A DNA stretch of 36,458 bases, from contig JAOAEA010000039.1 in assembly GCA_026417035.1 (NCBI GenBank), positions 1 through 36,458 of the forward strand, read 5' to 3'. This DNA is from Burkholderiales bacterium (GTDB lineage Bacteria; Pseudomonadota; Gammaproteobacteria; Burkholderiales; SG8-39). The first letter of the stretch is position 1. Every line of letters starts with the position of its first letter. Below are positions 11,593 through 18,807 of the stretch, in pieces. The notes under the pieces were generated by a model. It saw nothing but the letters and a program-made list of their open reading frames with translations. It ran no database searches and was not told the origin of the DNA. Both the position numbers and the translations under genes were made by a program.

Positions 11593-13695
11593 ATGAAACG
11601 ACCGGCTCGACCGCAGCGCGCGCTGCTGCTTCTCTCGGCCCTGCTCCTGTCCGCCGGGACGCAAGCCCAGACCCCCGGCGCGCCGCTGATCCCCGCAGAC
11701 GGCGGCGCGAGTCCCGCCAAGCATTTCGATCCGCTCGGCAAGCCGCCGTCGAAGTTCACGCTCGAACTGCGCAACGGGCTGAAGGCGGAACTGCCCTTCG
11801 CCGACAAGCGCGATTTCGACGAGGCGAAGCGCGGCTTCATCGCCGAGCCCCCGTACACGAAGATCATGGCCGACGCCGGCCACGTGGCGTGGGACATGGG
11901 CAGCTACGGGTGGCTGCTCACCGGCAAGGACTTCACGAGCATCCATCCGTCGCTGCAGCGGCAGGCCGTGCTCAACATGGCCTACGGCCTCTACGAGGTC
12001 GTGCCGGGGCGCATCTACCAGGTGCGCGGCTTCGACCTCGCCAACATCAGCTTCATCAAGGGCGACACCGGCTGGATCGTCTTCGATCCGCTGACGGCGA
12101 AGGAGACGGCGCGCGCGGCGCTCGAGTTCGTCAACGAGAAGCTCGGCAAGCGGCCGGTCGTCGCGGTCGTGTACTCGCACTCGCACGGCGACCACTTCGG
12201 CGGCGTGCGCGGCGTGGTGGACGAGGCGGACGTCGCGAGCGGCAAGGTGCTGGTGATCGCGCCGGAGCGCTTCCTCGAAGCGGCGATCTCGGAGAACGTG
12301 TTCGCCGGCAACGCGATGGCACGGCGCCTGCAATGGCAGTACTCGCTCTTCCTGCCGCGCCATCCGTTCGGCCATGTCGACCAGGCCATCGGCAAGAACG
12401 TCGCCAACGGGAGCACGGGACTCATCGCGCCGAACCGAATCATCGCGAAGGACTTCGAGGAGATGACGGTCGACGGCGTGAAGATGGTTTTCCAGAACAC
12501 GCCGGACACCGAAGCGCCGGTCGAGATGAACACGTACTTCCCGCAGTTCAAGGCGCTCTGGGCGGCGGAGAACGTGACCGGGACGATCCACAACATCTAC
12601 ACCATCCGCGGCGCGGCGGTGCGCAACGCGATCAACTGGTCGAAGCAGATCAACGTCGCGCTCTACAGGTTCGGCCAGGAGGCCGAGGTGATGTTCGCCT
12701 CGCACAGCTGGCCGCGCTGGGGCAACGCGCGCATCCAGGAGGTGCTGCGCACGCAGCGCGACGCGTACGCGAACCTCAACAACCAGACGCTGCACTACGT
12801 CAACCGGGGCGTGACGATCGACGAGATCCACAACGTCTACGAAGTGCCGAAGAGCCTGCGCCAGCAGTGGGCCGCGCGCAGCTACCACGGCAACGTGCAG
12901 AACAACGTGCGCGGCGTGGTCAACCGCTTCCTCGGCCACTTCGACGGCAACCCGGCGAACCTGATCCCGCTCTCGCCCAGGGACTCGGCGCCGCTGTACG
13001 TCGAGATGATGGGCGGCTCCGCGAAGATCCTCGCCAAGGGCCGCGAGCTGATCGCGCAGGGCAAGTACCTGCACGCCACCGAGATTCTCAACAAGCTGGT
13101 GTGGGCGGAGCCGCGCAACCAGCAGGCGCGCCGCCTGCTGGCCGACGCGTTCGAGCAGCTGGGCTACCAGGCGGAGAGCACGAGCGTGCGCAACAACTTC
13201 CTGCAGGGCGCGTTCGAGCTGCGCAACGGCCAGCCGGGTGGCGTGCCGCCGCGGGCCACCGGTCCGGACGTGGTGCGCGCGATGTCGACCGAGCAATGGC
13301 TCGACTTCATCGGCATCAGCGTGGATCCGAAGAAGGCCGAAGGGTTGCAGTTCACGATCAACCTCGTGACGCCCGACAACGGCGAGAAGTACGTCGTGGA
13401 GATGAGCAACGCGACGCTCAGCACGCTCAAGGGCTTCCAGGCGCCGAAGCCGGATCTCACGGTGACCGTGAACCGCGCCGACCTCGAAATGGTGATGATG
13501 GGTGCCGCGTCGTTCGACGATCTCATCAAGTCGGGCAAGGCCCGCTTCGAGGGCAACCGCGCCGGCTTCGACCAGCTGCGCTCGATCCTCGTCCTCTTCA
13601 CGCCGGACTTCGAGATCATGCCGGGCACGCGGCCGCAGAACGCGGCGGCGCCGCCGAAGCCGTTCGAGGTTCGCAGTCTCGTCGAACACGACTGA
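11593..13695 (+). CDS. Type III (metallo-beta-lactamase fold) alkylsulfatase, SdsA1/YjcS family, exported
   Basis: 700-residue zinc alkylsulfatase. Family knowledge: SdsA1 hydrolyses primary alkyl sulfates such as SDS to alcohol and sulfate. Seen here in order: a signal peptide (basic start, LLLLSALLLS, cleavage after AQA near residue 26), a metallo-beta-lactamase domain with HSHGDH (H196, H198, D200, H201), ENVFAGNAM (~234-242), TPDTEAPVEMN (acidic metal-site region ~303-313) and FASHSWPRWG (H371), an alpha-helical dimerisation part (~510-560), and a C-terminal SCP2-like domain (~585-690) for the hydrophobic chain. Length is typical. The product is expected in the periplasm or outside the cell. 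It is divergent from a LysR regulator, and the start has a GAGG site 7-8 bases upstream. Confidence 0.94.
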   Translation: MKRPARPQRALLLLSALLLSAGTQAQTPGAPLIPADGGASPAKHFDPLGKPPSKFTLELRNGLKAELPFADKRDFDEAKRGFIAEPPYTKIMADAGHVAWDMGSYGWLLTGKDFTSIHPSLQRQAVLNMAYGLYEVVPGRIYQVRGFDLANISFIKGDTGWIVFDPLTAKETARAALEFVNEKLGKRPVVAVVYSHSHGDHFGGVRGVVDEADVASGKVLVIAPERFLEAAISENVFAGNAMARRLQWQYSLFLPRHPFGHVDQAIGKNVANGSTGLIAPNRIIAKDFEEMTVDGVKMVFQNTPDTEAPVEMNTYFPQFKALWAAENVTGTIHNIYTIRGAAVRNAINWSKQINVALYRFGQEAEVMFASHSWPRWGNARIQEVLRTQRDAYANLNNQTLHYVNRGVTIDEIHNVYEVPKSLRQQWAARSYHGNVQNNVRGVVNRFLGHFDGNPANLIPLSPRDSAPLYVEMMGGSAKILAKGRELIAQGKYLHATEILNKLVWAEPRNQQARRLLADAFEQLGYQAESTSVRNNFLQGAFELRNGQPGGVPPRATGPDVVRAMSTEQWLDFIGISVDPKKAEGLQFTINLVTPDNGEKYVVEMSNATLSTLKGFQAPKPDLTVTVNRADLEMVMMGAASFDDLIKSGKARFEGNRAGFDQLRSILVLFTPDFEIMPGTRPQNAAAPPKPFEVRSLVEHD

Positions 13696-13827
13696 TGCGG
13701 CAGGGCGGTTCGGCGAAACCAGGGCGACAGGACGACCGGGTGTACGCTTTCGTATCGGCCGCGCGCACCGCGGCACGAGGTTTCGTCCGCGCTGCTCTCG
13801 GCGTCGTGGCCACCCGTCAGGGCCAGG

Positions 13828-14280
13828 GTGAGAGCGAAGCTCGCAAGCGAGCTCGCCAACCCGGTCCCGAGCCTGATCAGCGTGCCGTTCCCGAGCAACG
13901 GGGAGCGCGGCCCGGTCGATGGCGGTCGCCAGTGCCGCCTGAGCCTGCGCCCGGTGGTGCCGTTCGCGCTCACGCCCGACTTGAACCTGATCCCGCGGCT
14001 GATCGTGCCGGTCGTGGGCCAGTCGGGGATCCTCCCGGGGGCCGGCAACCAGTCCGACCTCAGCGACACGCGAGCGAGTCTCTTTCGCTCGCCGAGCCGG
14101 CCGACCAGCGGCGGCTGGATCCGGGGTACGGGAGCGGTCGTGCTCGTGCCGACGCGGCAGTCGCGCCCATCGCGTGCAATGCCGCGGACGGTTGCCGGAC
14201 CGCGCAGCGCCGGACTCGGAGTCAGCCCAGGTGCTGCGGCCGCGGCAGAGATCTCGTTCAGCGTCCCGGCCGGGAAGTGA
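13828..14280 (+). pseudogene. Decayed fragment of a neuromedin-U-like 'transporter' outer-membrane-type protein
   Basis: The 150-codon frame (GTG at 13828) reads ELANPVPSLISVPF, then LRPVVPFALTPDLNLIPRLIVPVV, LPGAGNQSDLSDTRASLF, SPSRPTSGGWI and GTGAVVLVPT. These resemble in order the N-terminal half of a beta-barrel-like family often annotated as neuromedin U or transporter, whose members run to roughly 250-350 residues, often with an added signal peptide. Usually conserved positions are replaced by Ser, Arg or Gly, the frame has no signal peptide, and after residue ~112 it dissolves into alanine/serine-rich sequence and stops. No recognisable continuation is seen in the other frames. I read this as a degraded, truncated relic. 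Family assignment is from remembered motifs. Confidence 0.6.
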
Positions 14281-14329
14281 TCGCCGGCCGCGTCGTTGGG
14301 TCTGAGCGATAGGGACGGGGGTCGGCAGC

Positions 14330-14386
14330 GGAACGTCGTTCCGAGCCGGGGTCGTTTGCAGGACTGTTTACGAACGTCGTTTCGAT
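14330..14386 (+). promoter_or_regulatory. Repeated operator-like motif and possible ECF promoter before the SYLF lipoprotein gene
   Basis: Two direct 15-base copies, GAACGTCGTTCCGAG (14331-14345) and GAACGTCGTTTCGAT (14372-14386), match at 13 of 15 positions and are offset by 41 bases, about four helical turns. The first is also a palindrome (CGGAACG-T-CGTTCCG, 14329-14343). GGAAC at 14330 with GTC at 14351, 16 bases downstream, resembles an extracytoplasmic-function sigma promoter. Function is inferred from arrangement only. Confidence 0.35.
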
Positions 14387-14405
14387 TGAAAGGAAAGGCA
14401 CTCTC

Positions 14406-14984
14406 ATGAACACCCAGAAGCGGAAGTTCCTCATCGCCGGCGTGGCGCTTGCAGCCGTGACGGTGATCTCGGCGTGCACGACCACGGGCACGGGCGGGGG
14501 CGACCCGGCGGCGCAGCGTCAGGCGCTCGACGCGGCCGCGGACAGCGCCCTCGCGCGCCTCTACGCGCAGCAGCCGGGATCCAAGGAACTCGTCGATTCG
14601 GCGCGCGGCGTGCTGGTCTTCCCGTCGTTCGGGTCGGCCGGCTTCCTGGTCGGCGGGGGCACGGGCACCGGCGTGCTCCGGACGGGCGGCAAGACCGTGA
14701 GCTACCACCGAATGACGGAGGCGTCCGTAGGCCTGCTCGCGGGCGCGCAGTCGCAGGCGGTCTTCATCCTCTTCATGACGGAAGAGGCGCTCAAGCGCTT
14801 CGAGGCGAGCCGCGGCTGGACGGTCGGCGCCGATGCCAACGTGACGATGCTCAGCGTCGGGGCGAACGCGCAGATCACCACGCAGACGGCGCGGCAGGAC
14901 ATCATCGGGTTCGTGATGACGAACCGCGGGCTGATGGGCAACCTGAGCCTGAACGGCAACCGGATCACGCGGCTCGACCTCTGA
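14406..14984 (+). CDS. SYLF-domain (YSC84-like) lipoprotein
   Basis: 192-residue predicted lipoprotein. Residues 1-24 form a lipoprotein signal with lipobox VISAC (Cys24), followed by a Gly/Thr linker. Residues ~60-190 form a SYLF/YSC84 lipid-binding domain: SARGVLVFPSFGSAGFLVGGG.GTGVL, QAVFILFMTEEALKRFE and GWTVGADANVTM are typical. Family knowledge: these bacterial proteins bind phospholipids and are often envelope-stress induced; exact function is unsettled. The lack of a +2 aspartate (Cys-Thr-Thr) favours outer-membrane sorting. A GAAAGGAAAGG site precedes the ATG. The gene stands alone between a decayed gene and a gene-poor stretch, with possible operators upstream. Confidence 0.88.
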   Translation: MNTQKRKFLIAGVALAAVTVISACTTTGTGGGDPAAQRQALDAAADSALARLYAQQPGSKELVDSARGVLVFPSFGSAGFLVGGGTGTGVLRTGGKTVSYHRMTEASVGLLAGAQSQAVFILFMTEEALKRFEASRGWTVGADANVTMLSVGANAQITTQTARQDIIGFVMTNRGLMGNLSLNGNRITRLDL

Positions 14985-15386
14985 TCGAACCGCACGATCC
15001 GTCGCGCTCGCGAAGCCGGCGGAGCCCGCCCGGCGGCCCGCCGGGTGCGGGCGTCCGGCGAGTCGTTCGTTCGGATCCGCGATCCGACGCGAGCGCGGCG
15101 CGCATCCGCGCTGACCGGGGCGCGCCGTGTCAGCGCCATCGTCCTCGAACGAGACGCGGGGAGCGAAGATCCCGCTTCGTCCCCCTCGCGTTGCAGCTCG
15201 GGCAGTGCTCTTCCCTTGCGCCGGCGCGGCGTTCGCGCGGCCGCAGGTCCGCCACGGCGGCATCGCGCCCATGGCGATGATCACGGAGGCGCGCACGGGC
15301 GCCTAGGCCGGGGGCGTGGTCGTCTGCGGCGCGAGCGGGCTCGGCACCGGTCCGGGCCATTCGATCAGGGCGCAGCGATGGATGGC

Positions 15387-15557
15387 TTAGAGACCGGGCA
15401 CGTCGGCGCCCTTAGCGCGCGAGCCCGTCTTCTCGAAGAGATCGACCTCTGCCGTGCCGAAGCTCGCGGGCGCTGGCATGAGCCGGAACGGCGCCTGGCA
15501 ACCGGCGGCGAGCCTTGCAAGCGTGACGGCTGCAAGGACACTCCAGCGGCGCGGCAC
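15387..15557 (-). pseudogene. Truncated lipoprotein N-terminus, possibly of an alpha/beta-hydrolase lipoprotein
   Basis: On the minus strand a GTG at 15557 opens 56 codons with a lipoprotein signal (RRWSVLAAVTLARLAAGC, lipobox LAAGC), followed by QAPFRLMPAPASF, EVDLFEK and RAKGADVP, then a stop. This resembles the beginning of DUF900-type alpha/beta-hydrolase lipoproteins, where a PVFY(A/V)TNR segment normally follows; here the frame ends right at that point. No catalytic domain is found downstream. It may be the remnant of a deleted gene or, less likely, a genuine 56-residue small lipoprotein. Family assignment is tentative. Confidence 0.35.
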
Positions 15558-15624
15558 ACCGCGCCGGCTCGCGAGGCGAGGCAAGCGCCACGCGGACGCG
15601 CCTGCAGGGCACAGACGAGCAGCG

Positions 15625-15749
15625 CGCGACAGTGCGCAGGCACTGCCGCGTGTCCGGCTCGCGCCCTGCAGGCCGCGCTCGCGCCTGCAGGCGCTCGCCG
15701 GCTCGCAGGCACGCGACAGTGCGCAGGCACTCTCGCGTGTCCGGCTCGC
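15625..15749. repeat. 38-base direct repeat, two copies 87 bases apart
   Basis: Copy 1 (15625-15662) and copy 2 (15712-15749) agree at 36 of 38 positions. Both begin CGCGACAGTGCGCAGGCACT and end CGCGTGTCCGGCTCGC. The spacer contains further CCTGCAGG-type words. The purpose is unknown; it could be a local duplication or two units of a dispersed repeat. Confidence 0.75.
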
Positions 15750-15792
15750 CCCCGCGTCCGGCCCGGACGCGGCTTGGATCCCCGCGGCCGTC

Positions 15793-15833
15793 AAAATGCC
15801 AAAGGCCACCGCGAGGGTGGCCTTTCGCATTTT
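15793..15833 (-). terminator. Intrinsic terminator of ssrA
   Basis: Immediately after the tmRNA 3' end, the minus strand forms a hairpin: a 10-bp stem AAAGGCCACC/GGTGGCCTTT with a 5-base loop, extended by a 7-bp AAAATGC/GCATTTT stem across one C-C mismatch, ending in TTTT. The structure is symmetrical and could stop transcription from both sides. Confidence 0.8.
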
Positions 15834-16197
15834 GGTGGAGGCGGCGGGAATCGAACCCGCGTCCGCAAGTCCTCTACAGCCAGATCTACATACTTAGCCC
15901 GATCGTTTGCTCTGACCGCGGCCCCGCCGACCGGGCAGGCTGGGACGCGGCGAGTCGCCTTTCGTTTAACGCCGGCCAAAGCGACCCTGGACGGCGCGAT
16001 CCCACGTGCATGACTCTGCTATCCGCTTGCGCGGATCCGGCCCGTGAGCGAACCGGGGCAGAGCTCACCGGTGTTTAGGCGGCGAGAGCGAAACGTTCGT
16101 CGTTCGCAGTTACTTCGTTCCAGTGGATTTACGAGGGAACTGGTCCTCGGTATGCACTGCACTGCTTCGCAACCCACGTCGAATCCAGGTCGCCCCC
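15833..16197 (-). ncRNA. ssrA: Transfer-messenger RNA (tmRNA)
   Basis: 365-base tmRNA gene on the minus strand. The 3' end encodes a T-arm and acceptor with CCA (GGTTCGATTCCCGCC then GCCTCCACCA). The 5' end GGGGGCG pairs with CGCCTCC of the acceptor with one G-U pair, fixing the ends at 16197 and 15833. The resume frame begins GCG at 16107 and encodes ANDERFALAA followed by TAA (16075-16077), a betaproteobacterial type of degradation tag. Family knowledge: with SmpB it rescues stalled ribosomes and marks the nascent chain for ClpXP-type proteolysis. The gene is divergent from the cyclase-FHA gene. No clear -35/-10 pair was found in the 188-base gap upstream. Confidence 0.97.
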
Positions 16198-16385
16198 GGA
16201 ATCGGGATCGGCCGGAGCGCTGCCTTCCGGCCGCTCGCATTGTCCCACAGTTGGGGGCGTCCGGGCCCGGCTCAAGGGCCTGCGCGCGAGAAGTGCGGAG
16301 AAGGGCCCCGGTCGGGCGATAATAGGCACCGCGCACGGACGATGCCGGCATTTCGGGATCAACAAGAAGGCGGACGGGGAGGGGG

Positions 16386-17291
16386 ATGACGCGCGAGACC
16401 ACGCAGCGGGCGGTGATGTTCGCCGACATCTCGGGCAGCACGCGGCTCTTCTCGGTGCTCGGCGACCAGGTCGCGCGCGACGTGATCTACGCCTTCGTGG
16501 GCCGCTGCGCGACCATCGCGGCGCGCTTCGACGGGGCCCTCGTCAAGGGCGTCGGCGACGCCGCCTTGTGCGTCTTCAAGAGCGCGGACGGCGGCGCGCT
16601 CGCGGCGAGCGCCCTGCAGGCGGAGCTGCACGCGGGGCACGTCGCCGGCCAGGCGCTGCGCGTCCACGTCGGCCTGCACTTCGGGCCGGTGATGACCGAG
16701 GACCGAGACGTGTTCGGCGACACGGTGAACGTGGCGGCCTACCTCACCGACATGGCGAGCCCCGAGCAGATCCTCACGACCGAGGGCATGTATTCGCTCT
16801 TGACCCCGCCGGTGAAGGCCGCGACCCGGCCGCTCTTCCGCGCCCGCGTCAAGGGGACGTCGCGGGAGACGACGGTCCACGAGGTCCTGTGGCGGACCGA
16901 CCGCGCCGACATCACCGACATCAACCCCGGCGCGCAGCGCCTGCTCCCGGCCGACAACGGCGCGTTGCTCCTCGAGTGGCCGGGCGGCACGATCCGCGTC
17001 GACCACCTGCGCTCCAGCGTGGTCGTCGGGCGCGGGCCGCACTGCGACATCGTCGTCGCGAGCCGCTTCGCCTCCCGCGAGCACCTCGCCGTGCGGACCG
17101 AGGGCACGGACTTCTTTCTCGTCGACCGCAGCATCAACGGCACGTTCGTCGAGTTCGAGGACGGGCGGAAGCTCCACGTCCTGAGGCGCGAGGTTCCGCT
17201 CGACGGCAAGGGGCGCTTCTTCCCCGGCGAATCGCCCGCGGAGGGCTGGATCCGCTTCGCGCGCGACCGGCGCTCGCTCTACCGCGTGTAG
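16386..17291 (+). CDS. Class III nucleotidyl cyclase domain fused to an FHA domain
   Basis: 301-residue soluble protein. The N-terminal class III cyclase homology domain (~6-170) has metal-binding D14 (MFADISGST) and D58 (VKGVGDAALCVF), purine-site K54, D112 and N115 (DVFGDTVNVAA). The arginine normally four residues after the asparagine, which stabilises the transition state, is Y119. The C-terminal FHA domain (~211-290) has GRG (215-217), SREH (230-233) and NGT (251-253), the phosphothreonine-binding loops. Reading: a signalling protein that senses a phosphorylated partner and makes a cyclic nucleotide, or a degenerate cyclase acting as a nucleotide sensor. The GGGGAGGGGG before the ATG is the ribosome-binding site. 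Its end is only 16 bases from the convergent phosphatase gene. Confidence 0.88.
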   Translation: MTRETTQRAVMFADISGSTRLFSVLGDQVARDVIYAFVGRCATIAARFDGALVKGVGDAALCVFKSADGGALAASALQAELHAGHVAGQALRVHVGLHFGPVMTEDRDVFGDTVNVAAYLTDMASPEQILTTEGMYSLLTPPVKAATRPLFRARVKGTSRETTVHEVLWRTDRADITDINPGAQRLLPADNGALLLEWPGGTIRVDHLRSSVVVGRGPHCDIVVASRFASREHLAVRTEGTDFFLVDRSINGTFVEFEDGRKLHVLRREVPLDGKGRFFPGESPAEGWIRFARDRRSLYRV

Positions 17292-17307
17292 CGGCCCGCG
17301 GCGCGCC

Positions 17308-17976
17308 TCAGCCGGGGAGCAGGTCGAGCAGCTCGAGCGGCGCGGCGATCGCCGCGTGCGCGCCCCAGAGCTCCCACGCCCGTCCGCCGAGATAGCCGTA
17401 GCGGGCGACGACGGACTGCATCCCGGCCGCCAGGCTCGCCTGCGTGTCGCGCTCGTCGTCGCCCACGTAGACGCACGCCGACGGCGGGATCGCGAGCGCG
17501 GCGCTCGCGGCGAGGAGCGGGGCCGGGTGCGGTTTCGGCTGCGGGCAGGCGTCCCCGCTCACGATGCAGCCGGCGCGTGCGCGCATCCCCAGGGCTTCGA
17601 GCAGCGGCAACGTGAACCGCTCGGCCTTGTTGGTGACGATGCCCCAGGCGATGCCCCGCGCCTCCAACGCGCCGACGAGCTCGGGAACGCCCTCGAACAG
17701 GCGCGACTCCCGGCATAGCGCCGCCGCATAGAGCGCCAGGAAGTCGTCCCGCAGCGCCTCGTAGCCGGGATCCCCGGGCGCGAGCCCGAACCCGACCCGG
17801 AGCAGCCCGCGGGCGCCGGCCGAGGCATGTGGCCGGATGGCCTCGAGCGGCAGCGGCGGAAGCCCGCGCGCCTCGCGCTGGCGGTTCAGGGCCCCGCCGA
17901 GGTCGGGCGCGGTGTCGGCGAACGTGCCGTCGAGGTCGAACAGGACGGCCCGGACGGGGCGGAGGCTGGCGTTCAG
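17308..17976 (-). CDS. gph: HAD-superfamily phosphatase, Gph/MupP-like
   Basis: 222-residue HAD subfamily IA phosphatase. Motif I is [14 protein letters not shown] (D14 nucleophile, D16), motif III includes the lysine in VTNKAERF, and motif IV is GDDERD. Family knowledge: Gph hydrolyses 2-phosphoglycolate; close relatives beside ubiG in Pseudomonas are MupP, which removes phosphate from N-acetylmuramate 6-phosphate in cell-wall recycling. Sequence alone does not choose between them. No ATG, GTG or TTG exists at the expected N-terminus; the best start is CTG at 17976, which overlaps the ubiG stop (CTGA). Translation probably depends on coupling to ubiG. The symbol is the conventional one for this position. 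Confidence 0.85.
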   Translation of the reverse strand: MNASLRPVRAVLFDLDGTFADTAPDLGGALNRQREARGLPPLPLEAIRPHASAGARGLLRVGFGLAPGDPGYEALRDDFLALYAAALCRESRLFEGVPELVGALEARGIAWGIVTNKAERFTLPLLEALGMRARAGCIVSGDACPQPKPHPAPLLAASAALAIPPSACVYVGDDERDTQASLAAGMQSVVARYGYLGGRAWELWGAHAAIAAPLELLDLLPG

Positions 17977-18674
17977 AGCGGCTTCACCGCGTGCACGAGG
18001 TAGTTCACGTCCGTGTCGCGGCCGAGGGAGTAGATCTTCGTGAGCGGGTTGTAGGTCATCCCGAGGATCTCCTTCACCTCGAGCCCCGCGTCGCGGGCGA
18101 AGCGCGCGAGCTCGGAGGGCTTGATGAGCCTCGCGTACTCGTGCGTGCCGCGCGGCAGGAGCCGCAGCACGTACTCCGCGCCGATGATCGCGAATAGATA
18201 CGACTTCGGATTGCGGTTGATCGTCGCGAAGAAGACGTCGCCGCCCGGCTTCGCGAGCTGCGCGCAGGCGCGCACGGTGCTCGCCGGGTCCGGCACGTGC
18301 TCGAGCACCTCCATGCAGGTGACCACGTCGTAGCGGTCCGGCTCGCGCCGGGCGAGCTCCTCCGCGGCGATCTTCTCGTAGTCGATCGCGAGCCCGCTCT
18401 CGAGGAGGTGCAGCTGGGCGACCTTGAGGGGCTTGTCGCCGAGGTCGATCCCCTTCACGACCGCACCGCGCCTCGCCATGGCCTCGGCCAGCACGCCCCC
18501 GCCGCAACCGACGTCGAGCACCTGCTTCCCCGCGAGAGCCGCGACCTGGTCGATCCAGCCGACGCGCAGCGGGTTGATCTCGTGCAGCGGCCGGAACTCG
18601 CTGGTGGGGTCCCACCAGCGGTGAGCGAGATCGCTGAACTTGCGGATCTCCTGTTCGTCGACGTTGATGGTCAT
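17973..18674 (-). CDS. ubiG: 3-demethylubiquinol / 2-polyprenyl-6-hydroxyphenol O-methyltransferase (UbiG)
   Basis: 233-residue SAM-dependent methyltransferase that performs both O-methylations in ubiquinone synthesis. Visible features are the N-terminal [15 protein letters not shown] (residues ~9-23), the SAM-binding motif VLDVGCGGG (52-60), the aspartate of GIDLGDKPL after the second strand, and [11 protein letters not shown]. The ATG at 18674 gives the standard N-terminus; the 26 residues further upstream are discarded, and they run into the terminator of the preceding OmpA gene. The stop overlaps the phosphatase start. The nearby mtaD would remove S-adenosylhomocysteine, the methylation by-product. 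Confidence 0.95.
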   Translation of the reverse strand: MTINVDEQEIRKFSDLAHRWWDPTSEFRPLHEINPLRVGWIDQVAALAGKQVLDVGCGGGVLAEAMARRGAVVKGIDLGDKPLKVAQLHLLESGLAIDYEKIAAEELARREPDRYDVVTCMEVLEHVPDPASTVRACAQLAKPGGDVFFATINRNPKSYLFAIIGAEYVLRLLPRGTHEYARLIKPSELARFARDAGLEVKEILGMTYNPLTKIYSLGRDTDVNYLVHAVKPL

Positions 18675-18755
18675 GGCACGGCCTGCCCAAGCTGGATGAC
18701 GGTGCGACCCGCCGGCTGGGGCGAGGGTTCCGGAACCCGACGCGGCGGCCACACC

Positions 18756-18787
18756 AAAAAGAAAAGGCCCTGCCGGAGCAGGGCCTT
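18756..18787 (-). terminator. Intrinsic terminator after the first OmpA-family gene
   Basis: Minus-strand hairpin with a perfect 10-bp stem (AAGGCCCTGC/GCAGGGCCTT), a 4-base loop and a TTCTTTTT tail, 20 bases after the OmpA stop. It separates that gene from ubiG. Confidence 0.88.
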
Positions 18788-18807
18788 CCTCGTCGTGCCC
18801 GAGGCGC

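Larger units (their letters stand above)
14985..15792. other. Gene-poor stretch with remnants and repeats
   Basis: About 800 bases without an intact gene. Open frames here are long only because the DNA is GC-rich, and none resembles a complete known protein. It holds a likely truncated lipoprotein start on the minus strand (15387-15557) and a 38-base direct repeat (15625-15662 and 15712-15749) next to several CGCCTGCAGG-like words. Together with the decayed gene at 13828-14280 it marks a zone of gene loss between the alkylsulfatase and ssrA. No transposase, integrase or attachment-site duplication was seen. Confidence 0.6.

Noticed and set aside
15625-15749. CRISPR array
   Set aside because: Only two copies, 38 bases each, with a GC-rich repetitive spacer and no cas genes.
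15833-15900. A minus-strand tRNA suggested by the T-arm and CCA end
   Set aside because: The acceptor partner lies 350 bases away and a tag-coding frame sits between, so this is the tRNA-like end of tmRNA.
15045-16078. Plus-strand open frames reaching into 15833-16197
   Set aside because: They run through the tmRNA gene and its terminator and resemble no protein.
16318-16323. GATAAT as -10 box for the cyclase-FHA gene
   Set aside because: No acceptable -35 box at 16-19 bases; single-box matches are expected by chance.
13696-16385. Insertion sequence or integrated island
   Set aside because: No transposase or integrase fragment, no terminal inverted repeats and no duplicated ssrA end were found; only gene decay and one short direct repeat.
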